Assembly (NCBI GenBank): GCA_037576215.1
Contig: JBANDB010000003.1
Span: 1-64,000, forward strand
Source of the DNA: Armillaria gallica
Lineage: Eukaryota > Basidiomycota > Agaricomycetes > Agaricales > Physalacriaceae
Reading direction: 5' to 3'
DNA length: 64,000 nucleotides
Shown here: positions 12,866 to 23,500 of the stretch, in pieces
Numbering within the stretch: the stretch's first letter is position 1
Layout of the letters: the number at the start of each line of letters is the position of its first letter
The notes under the pieces: generated by a model
The model's input: the letters and a program-made list of their open reading frames with translations, nothing else
What the model was told of the DNA's origin: nothing
Database searches by the model: none
Position numbers and translations under genes: made by a program

Positions 12866-13254
12866 CAGCGCTTCCGGAAAATGATGAGAATCGCACAAAA
12901 TGTCGTCATCTGTTACATCGCTCAACAATCAAGGATATTTACCTAGTTTAGTCATAACTCTTCGACACATTCTCTCCTTTTGCGACCACTATGAACGTCC
13001 TTTTACACGTCCCGTACCACGCCAAAAAAGCGGTAGTCGTTATTGTTGATGTGAATATAATAGCAGGGCTCAACACAGGGGCTTCTACCAATTCCTGCAA
13101 CAATATGGAGGGATTTATTGCCACGACTCTCAGACCGGTCAGGGGTCAACGGTTCGACAGTATATATACCAAAAAGAGTATTTACAAGTTGATTTGGATT
13201 CCAAGACATGACGACATCATTTCCCGCGATTCTCATCATTTTCCGGAAGCGCTG
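12866..13254. mobile_element. Mariner-like MITE with TA target duplication
   Basis: The ends CAGCGCTTCCGGAAAATGAT... and its exact reverse complement form terminal inverted repeats. The match is perfect over 32 bp (12863-12894 against 13226-13257, including flanking TA bases) and continues imperfectly to about 48 bp through a 3-nt indel. Each end sits directly against a TA dinucleotide (12864-12865 and 13255-13256), the target duplication of Tc1/mariner elements. The 389-bp interior has no transposase, only short open frames on both strands, so this would be a non-autonomous copy. Confidence 0.75.
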
Positions 13255-13256
13255 TA

Positions 13257-14019
13257 AGATCCCGAGTATGATTCGAAATCTGTACCTCTGCTCTCGAAAC
13301 AGTAGAGCACAAGAGGACGCTCCACGGAGTGCTGGCCTTGTGATTGAGTTGACATCATTACTTGGTGATTATTTCTGACAAATAACCATCGGCATCAGAC
13401 CTGATACACTCTTCCTCGGGGACAGTTCGCAGGTTTCTACACTTCCGGAATTGCCAGGGGACGAAGAGAGGCGCGTCGGCGCTGTTGGGATAATAAATGT
13501 TGCGCATCACAGTCTAGTCGACGCCGAGATTTCCATTTCCCTATTACCTGACATCGCTTCTATTATACTGTAAATGAGTCTAGGTAAATAGGTAGACCAA
13601 CGGTGACGACCCTCGGCTGTTTCTGGCGGATCCTTTCCGAAATCCTAGTGAGCAGCTTGAGAATTGCCGCTTTCCTCGACGGGCACATGGCCCGGAAGAT
13701 CGTATTAGAGTTGCTCAAATTCGCCCTCCGTGACCGTTATGTCACAACCAGGAAATGTAATCACACAACTTCGAACCGGCTCACGAGCGCTCAATATTAC
13801 TTAGTGGTCTGCAGTGGGGTGGCATTGAAGAGAAAAATTAACAAGTTCTACACTTTACAGGGCTTACTTATAACCTGTTCTTTTTCATGCTGATGAGGTG
13901 CAAAAGAAGTGATAATTCCATGTTTATTCAAAGAACATAGCTAAGAATAGTACATGATGTACCACCACTGACTAGTGATAAGCCGATAGATAAATATACG
14001 TACTTCTATTCCTCCGTGA
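13257..14019. other. No recognisable gene
   Basis: I see no domain, tRNA or repeat structure I can support between the MITE and the gag remnant. The plus-strand frame at 13603-13893 looks non-coding. Confidence 0.5.
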
Positions 14020-14274
14020 CGACGGCTACAACGTCGATATCTTGACGCTACTGGAGAGTGCTTCGGCTGTGGTATGAACGGCCACTGCTTTCGTGATTGC
14101 CCCGTTCTAGCAGGAGATACGTCGCTCGCCATAGACCCGAAGGAGAAGATCAGGCGTCAACTCTGCTGCAAGGCGTTGGGAGCATATCGGAGAGGTACCG
14201 TGGAAGAAGTGCGACTCGTCAAGCTGGGTGGTGAGGTTGAGGACCAGGGAAATGGGGAAGGGCTGCGTGTTTGA
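14020..14274 (+). pseudogene. Gag fragment with CCHC zinc knuckle
   Basis: The open frame reads RRYLDATGECFGCGMNGHC..., giving the spacing C-x2-C-x4-H-x4-C (Cys codons near 14060, 14069 and 14086). This is the nucleic-acid-binding knuckle at the C-terminus of Ty3/gypsy Gag. The frame opens directly after a TGA at 14017-14019, and the Gag body upstream is not recognisable. Confidence 0.65.
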
Positions 14275-15189
14275 TTAATGCCCGAAGCACAGCCCGGTCT
14301 CTAGGGTGTGACTCCGTTTGAGAAGAAGATTCGAGAGGTCCCTGCAGGTGCCAGTTCGACTTGCAGGGACATTCCATCAGACTCCGAACGTTCAAATGTA
14401 GCCGTCAATAATGAATGTGATATCATTGATCTCAGATCTGTATACTGCGGGAACGGAAGAGGAGAAAGATGGGAAGCACGAAACAAAACCCTTTGTGCAA
14501 TTGGTCATGCTTGACGGGCCGCGAGGGGGAGGTAGTGAGGCTACCAGCATCTGTGGATGACTGTGCTCTCGTGAGGATAATGTGTGCGACGAAGTACAAT
14601 GAAGTCGCGCATCGGCTGTGAGCCTTGAGACAATCATTCAAGAAGCCATGTAAGGCAAATGGGGCCCTTTTGCCGTCGAGAGGTTCATGGGAGGGGATGA
14701 TGACCTTCGGTCCAGCGAAAGCAAAGGTTGCATTCGAAGTTTTTTGCTAGTAGCGGGAATTGGAGCGTCTTGTTTGGGAAGCCATTACTCGAGCAGTTTC
14801 AGGCTGTGCATGACCACGTGGATGATACCTCAGTGTTAAGAATCGGACTATCTTGAGTAATACACGAGTTAATGAATACTCAAGTAAAACCCGAGTCATG
14901 AGCGAGGATGTCCGAAAGCAAAGTTCTAACCACCAAGAGAGATCCGATATGTGTGCTAACAAGCGCTAGGCGTAGTTAGCGAGTTTGTCAGCAAGCTCTA
15001 GGCGTAACTGACGGGGTTTCCAACAAGCGCTAGGCGTAGTCGGAAGGCAAACGGAACGGCAAGCGCTAGGCGTAACCGATCAGATATGCTTAGATCACAC
15101 AGTTAAGTGGACGTTGAAGAGTAGTGAAATTAGATTAAGATTTACAATAGTACAGACTGTGATTATATACTAGAGGTTTCGAGTCATTA
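14275..15189. other. Gap between gag and pol remnants
   Basis: This should hold protease and reverse transcriptase but does not. An open frame (14308-14514, TPFEKKIREVPAG...) could be more Gag-Pol linker. The remainder is non-coding and includes four hairpin units at 14955-15080 and AT-rich sequence with a TATATA at about 15166. It may be a nested solo LTR or other insertion, but I could not find its ends. Confidence 0.45.
14955..15080. repeat. Four-unit array of hairpins with a fixed 14-nt core
   Basis: The core AAGCGCTAGGCGTA (unit 2 has AAGCTCTAGGCGTA) occurs at 14961-14974, 14993-15006, 15025-15038 and 15061-15074, at spacings of 32, 32 and 36 nt. Each core is flanked by a different pair of complementary arms: GCTAAC/GTTAGC (6 bp), GTCAG/CTGAC (5 bp), TTCCAAC/GTCGGAA (7 bp with one mismatch) and CGG/CCG (3 bp). 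The arms change in sequence while keeping complementarity, so a stem with a constant loop is being preserved or copied. Function is unknown. Confidence 0.8.
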
Positions 15190-17253
15190 TTGTTCTACAA
15201 TGTTCTACTGTATTCTGGTGTCTGTAGGAAAAATAGAGAAAGTAAGAGAAGATACGAGCAAGTCACCTTTGAGACCGAGAAGCCCGAGTACAGGCATGTG
15301 TTGACTCATGGGCCAAGTCGGCAGGTACCTGATATCCATAACACTCAGTGTTCCTGGTCCAAATGGGCATGTGATATTGTTTACGGTTTCCCCATCGAAA
15401 TCGAAACCGATTGTCTGGCCCTTCAAGACTCAATGACCCATGGCAATCTGTCAGCCACCCATGCTTGGTGGTTGGAGTATGTGCTAAACTTCAATATCAT
15501 CGATGTACGACACATACCGGGGAGCACGAATCTTGTCTGTGATGCGCTTAGCAGGAAAGGGACAGATAGGCCACGTACGGAGACAGATGGGAGTGCGACG
15601 AGTGTTAGTCCGGACTGGTTCAGTAGTGATGGGCTTACTTTTGATATCTACAGTGCTGGAGTGGTCCCCGAAGATGCTTCTGATACTACCAGTCATCTTC
15701 TTGAACGATTCAAGGGAGTACCAGCATACACAAAGATCATTGAGGCGTTGGGTTTGCTAGAGGAGTCGTCGGAGGATAGTAGCGATACATGGCGTGCAGA
15801 ACATCGGGCAGCATAGTACATGGTAGAAGATGGGCGGTTGTGGCACATAGGTGGCGGTAACCCACGAGCACGGGTTGAATGTCTCAATCCACAGGAGATG
15901 AGATCGAGAGCGGAATTACAGCATGAGGCGGGAGGCCATCAGAGACGAGACGCGATGAAGACAGCTCTGATGGATAAATATCAGTGTCCAGGATTGGACT
16001 GGATCATTAACGAGGTCATCCTGAACTGTGGGTGGTGCAAGGCGTTTGGCGGAACTCACCTTCACTCGCTACTGGAACCTATCACACAGCGACATCCTTT
16101 TGAATTACTGGTCCAAGATTACCTGTCGATGCCTAAAGGGAAGGGTGGATTCCATGAGGTCGGGCTGTACATAGACACACACAGTCAGCGGATTTCTGGC
16201 TTCAAATACAAGACTCACGGATCAGCTAAGACAACGAAGGCTGCACTCCACCTCCTCTTCACATTGTACTCGCCGTGGGATGCATTTGAGTCAGACGGTG
16301 GTCCTCCATTTGATAACAAAGAGGTCCGCGAAATGTGTGCGACCTTTGGCTGCAAACCACTCATCGTCGCAGCCCATTCACCATGGGTTGATGGGCTCGT
16401 CAAAGGCACAAACAGGATCCTTCTAGCTATACTGGCTCATCTCTGTGCACCAGACTTAGGCGAGGAAGGTTGGAGAGGGATTAAGGATTGGGAGGAGTTG
16501 CCGTACCACTGGCCTGATAATTTTGACAGAGCGATCTACATACTGAACACACGCATCCTCTGACACCTCGACCATATCCCAAACGAACTCTTCTTCGACA
16601 CAATCATCAATTCGAAACCATCTGATGTGGCAGCCACAGTTATCAAACCATCGAGAGACGAGGTCATGATGCAGAAGGTGTATACAGGGCAGCAACGTCT
16701 CGACAGATACGCATGAGCAGTCGATCGTGGAGAGAAAAGGAAGGAGACGTTTGACAAAAAGGTAGTGGGCTCAAAGCCCGGAAATGTCATGTTCGAAGAA
16801 GGCGAGCTGTTGCAGGTGTTTAACACGCGGTTGGATAAGACGATGCAGACAAAGAAGAAGCTCCTACTGAGATGGTCAGGTGCGTTGAGGATCACAGGTC
16901 ACATGCTGAATTTGTACACGGTAGCGACAGTGGCGGGTGTACCACTCAAAGGGAGATTTCATGCGAGGCGGCTTCGAAGATTTATTCTGCCGATAGGATC
17001 TTCACTCGAGTGGTATGAGGAGGAACGTAAAGCAAGGGTCGAGAGCGAGGAGGTGGTACTCCCACCGAAACGTAGCACGCGAGAAGAAGCCAACGAGTAT
17101 GGCATGGAAGCCGAGGAAGCCGATTTGATTGGCAGGGAGAATGATGACGTTGTTGTGCTAGAAGAGGACAGTGGAGACGAGCTGGCAGGAGGAGAGATTC
17201 CGTCAATTTGTGCTAGAGTTGCAGAGAGGCGCCGGGGCATCGCCTTGAGGTAG
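15190..17253 (+). pseudogene. Ty3/gypsy Pol: RNase H and integrase remnant
   Basis: Domains in order: the RNase H end (FPIEIETDCLALQDSM, then ATHAWWLEYVLNFNIIDVRHIPGSTN), then an integrase H2C2-type finger (HEAGGHQRRDAM...CGWC), then the rve core with Asp in LLVQDYLSM and Asp in FESDGGPPFDN. The third catalytic residue, Glu in the usual G-L-V-E-G-T, reads Lys here (GLVKGTNR, codon AAA, about 16393). In-frame stops are TAG at 15814-15816, TGA at 16561-16563 and TGA at about 16714-16716. The frame otherwise stays open to 17253. The acidic tail (EEEDSGDE-like) is typical of the element C-terminus. It is inactive. Confidence 0.85.
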
Positions 17254-17908
17254 GGGGGCACATGGGAGCATAGGCGAGAAGGGACGAAGGCGGATTCGGA
17301 CCGGGGCACGGGACGGTTTAGGGCAGGTAGACGTAGTCTTTCCCGCTTCAGTAGCTAGGCTTTTCCGTATCCATCCATTCCATCTCTCGTGCTCTACGAG
17401 GGACTTCCAACGTCGTCGTCGTAGGTGGTGGCGAGGGGATCGTGGTGGGAGAGGGAGAGAGAGTGGCAGTTGAACGAGTTGAGCTGACCTGTGATAATGT
17501 GTCAGTTCGTCAGACGCGTTCCTTTTTGGGACTCACGTGGTGGCCGTGCTGAAGGGCGAATTTTCAGAAACTATCCTATTAGTGATCAGCTGATCTTGAT
17601 GGCGTTAACATATGTCGGAGACACTGTAAAAACTCTAAGTGTATCTGTCACGGAAAGTATAGTAAGGGGGGTAAAATAGTCTCACTGTTATTGACCTAGT
17701 TCAAACAGTGGAACCAGAATACTTAGGAGGAACACGACGCGACTTCTGGAATAGTCGGGTCCCGAAGAGCAGGAGGTCGCAGGCAACGGACTGCGCGCCA
17801 TGCAACACCGTCAAAGTCCATTGATATACTGAACATTCTTGTAGAGCTCAAGGTACAAGGTGCACGTAAACTCTGCTTACAGTAACCTTCTTGAAATGAG
17901 TATGATAC
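17254..17908. other. Retroelement 3' flank, no gene seen
   Basis: Non-coding sequence lies between the gypsy relic and the ligase pseudogene. It should contain the 3' LTR if one survives, but without a second copy I cannot mark its borders. The left part is purine-rich with GAGGGAGAGAGAGTGG at about 17449. Confidence 0.4.
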
Positions 17909-20509
17909 TTACAAGGATGGCGTACAGGAATGGTTGGAGGTCTCTAACCTTGGATCTAGTTCAACTTCCTGATCGGAAAAGTGCGCAGATATGATGCCGA
18001 ATTGTTCTTCCATGACTTTGCCTTTCAAAGCTGGTTTGACAGAGACCACTGCCCCAACAAGCTCGCCAAGACGCTTATCTGGGAGTCCTATGGCAGCTAC
18101 CTCAGCGATCCTAGAATCTTTGTATAAGGCATTCTCAATTGAGATGGAGGACTAGATCGACAGTGTGAGCTAGAGATATGGGGAGGAGATGCTCGCTCAC
18201 GATACTTTCACCACTTTGGATGATGATGTCCTTAACTAATGACAACGGCGAGACAGAGAAGAGGGCTCGAATGGAAAGCAGATGTACTTCGATCTTTGAT
18301 GTAAAGGAAACCATCTTCATCTTGCATTCCTAAATCTCCGGACTTGAGCCATCCATCAGTGGTAAGCACGCTATTTGTAGCCACTATCGGTACGAAGAAA
18401 AAAGGGATTTGAATCGTTCTGAATAGAGAAGATCATGTGCACTGACCAGGATCACGCCAATATCCTTTCATGACATTCGGTCCGCGCCTAAGTTTGGAAC
18501 TATGAGGGAGAGAAATGATAACAACTAAGGGAGAGGAGAACATACAACCAAACTTCGCCAGTCTGGCCTCGTGGAAGCTTGATCCCATTGTCGACAATGG
18601 CCATTTCGTTGACAGGGGAAGGAAGGCCGCTAAATGGATTGCGTAAGCGTCTTTAATGAAGATGAGATGAGCGAAGACAGACATACTCCCCAGCCGTGTC
18701 ATGTAATCTTCTCCCGCGATCTACATTTGGGGCGGATCAATTGCGTACCGACGTTGGAATAAAAGACCTACAGCAATGGATATTGAATTGGTCTCCGTCG
18801 ATCCGTAGCCTTGACTCCTAGAATTATATCAGCACCGTTAAACAGACCATGTTTCCGAGTTTACAATTCTGCCCTCTGAAATACTTCTCTCGCCCGAGAG
18901 GAAAGTATTTCAGGAGCGGGTGATCCACCGAAGAACAATCCATCGAGTGGGTACCCAACAAGGGAGCTATCCATGAGGTCAGAAACCATGGCCGGGACAC
19001 TAAAGAAAATTGAGGTATTAATGGGAAGAAAGGAAAGAGCATGGAAGACCGTACCCCCCGGGGACGCCGACGTTCTCTTCTTTGATAAGCCTATTCGTCA
19101 ATGTGAGATAGTGGTATCACAGGCACATAAAAACAGGAAGCGTACCTAGCAGCTATGACCAATGGTTTTAGTCAGATGCCGATGGTTCATTAACGGCTGT
19201 ACTAGCCTTCTTCAGGAATCCACTTCGTCATGAGGATGATTTTCATGCCCAACATTGTAGCAAGCATCTGCATATGGTGAGATGAAACTTGTGTATGAGA
19301 AAGAGAAGATACACTGTAGCTAGCCGTTCCAGAAAGGTGGAATAGAGGAACCGAAATGAGAGCACCCTTTTGCAGCTCTTGAGCCAACGCCACCGGTTCT
19401 GGAAGACTTCCTCCTCATCTGAGCAGTGCTCGCCATCCTCCGACGATTGTCTGTACATGGAGTGAGACGACGACAACGAAGATAAATACGAAACTATACG
19501 TTGAGTGTATTCGTAAGGAACTGACACTGGGTGCTCAATACACCCTTTGGCAATCCAGCCGTACCTACAGGTGGCGGTCAGGAAGAGATCGTGTATAGAG
19601 GACCATGTGGCATACTCACCTGAGGTGAACATGATCACAGCGTTGTCCTCCGGGCTGATTGTCGGATTGTCTTTGAAGATGTCCTTGTACGATCCATCAT
19701 GTTTGTCAATAGTGGTATGATAATTTTCCATTCCTCGGGGAATCCTTTTTGGATGGAGCACCAGGACCGCTGCAATCCCCGCCTCGGCACATATCTTATC
19801 GACAGTAGGAGCAAGGGCCTTTGCACGTTCGGCGTCGACATTGAGGAGTCGGGGTTGAGCATGGACAATGCAGAAAGATAGTGGCTCAAGAGATAGCCAC
19901 CTGCGCAGAAGAGAAGTTAGCTGTAGAGATCTATGACAAAGCAGGTGCTTACGCGTTGACCGGGACTGGAACGGCACCCAGAAGGTCTGTCAGAGGAAAG
20001 AAAATGTCGGCATTAACGATGAGGAAATCAGTAACGTCTTAGGAGTGGCCCAGAAAATAATCAAGTATTCAGATACATTTCACGAGCACAGAGCAACTCG
20101 ATCACCTAGTAGAGAGAGAAGTAGTCAGATCCTAGGCAAAGTAAACTGCATGAAAATGTGATTACCTTTCCTAATACCATAGACGATATAGAAAATCCCT
20201 GCTGTGCGCACTGAACGATCAAAAACCTGGCGGTAGGTAAGCCGGTCGCCTCTGACAGCGATGTACGTCTTGTCGCCATTCTTGTCCACCGCCGACACCC
20301 AAAAGTTGCGCAGCGTCGGGGCCAGATTCTTGTATACCTTGAGGAGTTTGGTATCGATTAGGCGGGTCTCTACTTCGTGAGGGCAGCCGGGACCACATAG
20401 TATGTCCTCGGCTGCGAGGGTTTTGGGAGAAGACACGATGAGAGTCGGGTAACTAGTGATGACAATGGCTCGTACCTTCAGCAAGAGAGCGCTTTGGTGT
20501 CGAAGACAT
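17909..20509 (-). pseudogene. AMP-dependent acyl-CoA ligase, inactivated
   Basis: ANL-superfamily CoA ligase (fungal acetyl-CoA-synthetase-like / long-chain acyl ligase type; substrate not predictable). Start MSSTPKRSLAEA at 20509. Recognisable segments in order: DRLTYRQVFDRS, GDRVALCS, LLGAVPVPVNAWLSLEPLSF, the P-loop MFTSGTAGLPKGV, VGGWRALL, VPLFHLSGTASYS, LIKEENVGVPGGVPAMV, GLFFGGSPAPEI, QGYGSTETNS, GEVWLRGPNVMKGYWRDP, DGWLKSGDLG and IKDIIIQSGESISS. Lesions: TGA at 20080-20082 in the CSRN motif, TGA at 19415-19417 after RALLR, a GT-to-CT change at a likely donor (20041-20042), a probable one-base slip near 18680, and a C-terminus ending at TAA 17909 without the usual PxGK lysine motif. Exon splicing otherwise remains readable, so inactivation looks recent. 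A 7-nt micro-exon is predicted at 19146-19152. Confidence 0.85.
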
Positions 20510-23500
20510 AGTAAGATGAAAATTAGCTGTACGAGTCAGTGAATGAGTAGGAAGGAGTCGTCCTGGATAGCAAACAGAAATGGGGAAGGACACTCTCATG
20601 AGCAAACAGGGCAGTACAACATGTCCGAGGTTTATGACAATCTCCGTGGTTTTATGGCGTTCCTTGTGGCTTGGTCGATTGGCCGTTCGCGGTATTAGAT
20701 ATTCTAGACGGTAATGGCACCGAAACAACACCCACGAAAAAGGAGACGCGTCGATCGACGCGCCTTGAATAGGCTGACAAACAAAACGGTGCCACTCTCG
20801 GTCTATCCCAAAAACATCTGGGCACCCACAGGTTACTGCAGAGGTATACCTTCAGGGCCACCAAAGATATCGGGATAGCTGGCTCCTAATATGCAATTGG
20901 ATGACAAGGACCGCGCTGTAATGTCCTGAGACTGAGCACCTGTGAGTATAACTGCACTCGAAGTCGCAAAGAACAACGGTCAAATTCAAGCACCTAGATA
21001 GATTTAAAATCAAATTAGGAAGATCGTCCGTCGATGTGAGTACTCACGAAATCAGCTTCTACGATAAGAGCCTGTAAAGGATGTCAATGAGCATCGTTCA
21101 GGGGTCCGCATTCAGAGTGCGAACACGAGAAGGCTTTCGGACTGAAGACTTGGTATCGTATTTAGTTGTTATGTTGACAACAGTACGAAGACTAGATAAT
21201 TACCTTGCAGCGCCTAAGTCGGTAAATTAATATGATATGATACAGTCCATCGTAACCGCTCAAGAAGGTTGACTAAACAGCGATCTTCAAAGAAAGAGGA
21301 AACACTCTCAGCCTGATTATTGCGAGATGGACTTCACCGTACCAAAGAATCCCAGACATCAGAGATCAGTGATGCGTAGCGATCCGAGATCTTGTCAGGT
21401 GGAGAATACGAGTATTTGTCTTGGTATATTTTGAAATAATTGACGAATAAGCTGATATCGGCGGAGAGGTGGAAGTAAAAGTGTAATAAACAACATGAGG
21501 TTTCATTACATTGCGACTAGGCCAACCTCGTACCCAATGATGGAACACGCAGTAAAGATTTTCTTTGATGTGGACTTTGGGAAATAAGTACACAGCTATG
21601 TGAGAAGCTGGTGAGTTTAGATCGAGCGTAGGTAGATATCGGGAAGGTGCTCACAAGTCACCTGCTGCTCCATCAGACAGGTGAATGATGTTGTCGAAAT
21701 GTGCCAAATCAGTATTAAATAAAACAGATGCCTTCTCTTCTACGCCGCATGATGATCATTCGCCGCTACGCCAGTGGTCACTCTTGTCACTTCAAGGACA
21801 ATACACTCACCAAATCCTTGGCGTTTTATCTGCCGGTAGGAATTGGCGAATAGATGATAAACACAGGAAATAAATACGGAAGTGACTTAATATGAGTGCT
21901 GAAGAGTGTTGATGCAAGATTATCGATTATCAATCAGTGGGAAAGACTTGCAGTCAAACCGATATCACGTACGTGTGACATCACAGGCTGGTTCGAAGAA
22001 TGGAAAAGCCGGTGAACTGAGAATCTTGAGAGAATAGATGCGGGTATGTGGTGGTGGCAAGCAAAAGCCGGATTGTATCGGGCCGGCAACGGGAATCCCT
22101 CATTTCGGAGTTTGGAATTGTACCCTTATCTCTTTCTGTTGTCTCATCGTTCCATTCTCGACTTGGTCCTATCTGGTTTCCCAAATATCCACAATAATGT
22201 TCCACAGTGTTTACATATTCAGGGGGGTTGGTACTGGGAGATGTGCGGGAGAACTCGATGGACAAGATCCCTTTTTGGTTGATTCTGTCTGCTTTACGCT
22301 TTTCTGATATCGTACGTTCCAAATGTCCTCTCCCAGCCTACTATGTAATATTGACACGCATAAGGAAGATGTCAATGATTTTCAAGCCCCCGAAAAGTGG
22401 TCGAACGAGTTAAAGCCGTCCTGGAAGAGGATGAGGAGCACATCAAGATGTCTTTGTTATCGAGGGAGTCGTCGATGGACGATACTCATACACCGTCTGG
22501 ACTCGGCGCTCTTTATCATTCCTCTCCTTTGATCATACTGAGGTCGGAAACACGTCTCTCCGGGCAGCCCAGGCTGAGCTCCTCATGTGCCTCGATGGCT
22601 AGACCAACGTCGTCCCTTTGATTCTCGTTCCTTGTCGATGACGATGGCGAGGCGTCCGCGTCACCGCCTACGTCACTTCCCGCTACTCTTACGCGTACCC
22701 GTGGCCTCCGCGCCAAACCGGACTCTGTCTATTCCAACGCCGACTCAGGATGCCTTCACGCATACAGACGCCGATTTGCTCCCCAATCTTACCCTTTTCC
22801 AAGGCCCCCACTATTGATGCCCTGTTCCTAATATTACTGTTCTCCGAGGTCTTCCGCATCTTGTTATCCTCCTGGCGCTGTCGCTTCCTCCAGTCAGCGC
22901 GTCTATCACCATTTCCACCCCGATCAATTCTGGGTCTGGTATGTCCTAATATGGAAGAACTCGAGATAGAGGGCGAGGCTGGTGAGGAACGCTGGTGTTA
23001 CATCGTTCCTCTTTTCTCATTTCAAGTCTCTTACAGTCTTTGTCATGCGTAAACCTGCGACAGCACAAGTAAAAGCAGCGAAGGAAGACATTGACGAGGG
23101 GTTGTCACTCGGACCACTCGTTCAGTGGTCGTCAGTGAACGAGCCCGCGCGGCTCGTCTAGCCAACGCGTGCCCTGCCCTCCAACATGTCGTTTTTCCGA
23201 ATGTTATACAGTAGCACTGTCCATTTCCCTTGCTGCCGCCTCTCCCCTCCTCCCCGATTTTCACTGTCTTTCCCATTCGAGGATATCTTTATGAAGTAGA
23301 TCTATCGCGCGAAGTTCTTCCTCCGCCGCCTCCTATGAAAGTCATCCCTTTGATGGCCCAAAGGTTCATGAAGGAAGAGTAGTGCTGCGACGACGATGAC
23401 TTCCTGTTCTTTGAACTGAGTTCGAGAAGGCAGAGTATTCGATACAATTTTGTTGTGAACAAATCGAGGTTGACGTTCACGGTGCTGGAAACGTGCGCTA

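Larger units (their letters stand above)
14020..17253 (+). mobile_element. Decayed Ty3/gypsy LTR retrotransposon
   Basis: Parts of one element appear in the expected order on the plus strand: a gag-type CCHC knuckle (14020-14274), then, after a gap, RNase H, an integrase zinc finger and core, and an integrase C-terminal part (15190-17253). Protease and reverse transcriptase are missing. The DNA where they should lie (14275-15189) holds non-coding sequence and the hairpin array. I cannot delimit LTRs. A purine-rich tract (AGGTAGGGGGGCAC) follows the last stop at about 17250 and could be the polypurine tract. The element is certainly inactive. Confidence 0.8.

Noticed and set aside
13003..13239. 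Open frames inside the mariner-like MITE
   Set aside because: Frames overlap on both strands, run into the inverted repeats and show no transposase motif (no D,D,D/E signature).
14955..15080. CRISPR-like array
   Set aside because: Repeats are only 14 nt, spacers are 18-22 nt and arm-complementary, and the genome is eukaryotic. The structure is a hairpin array, not CRISPR.
19443..19485. Reading 19243-19977 as one uninterrupted exon of the ligase
   Set aside because: The long frame crosses GT-AG introns. Splicing restores the family motifs (TSGTAGLPKG, VGGWRALL), whereas the straight frame does not.
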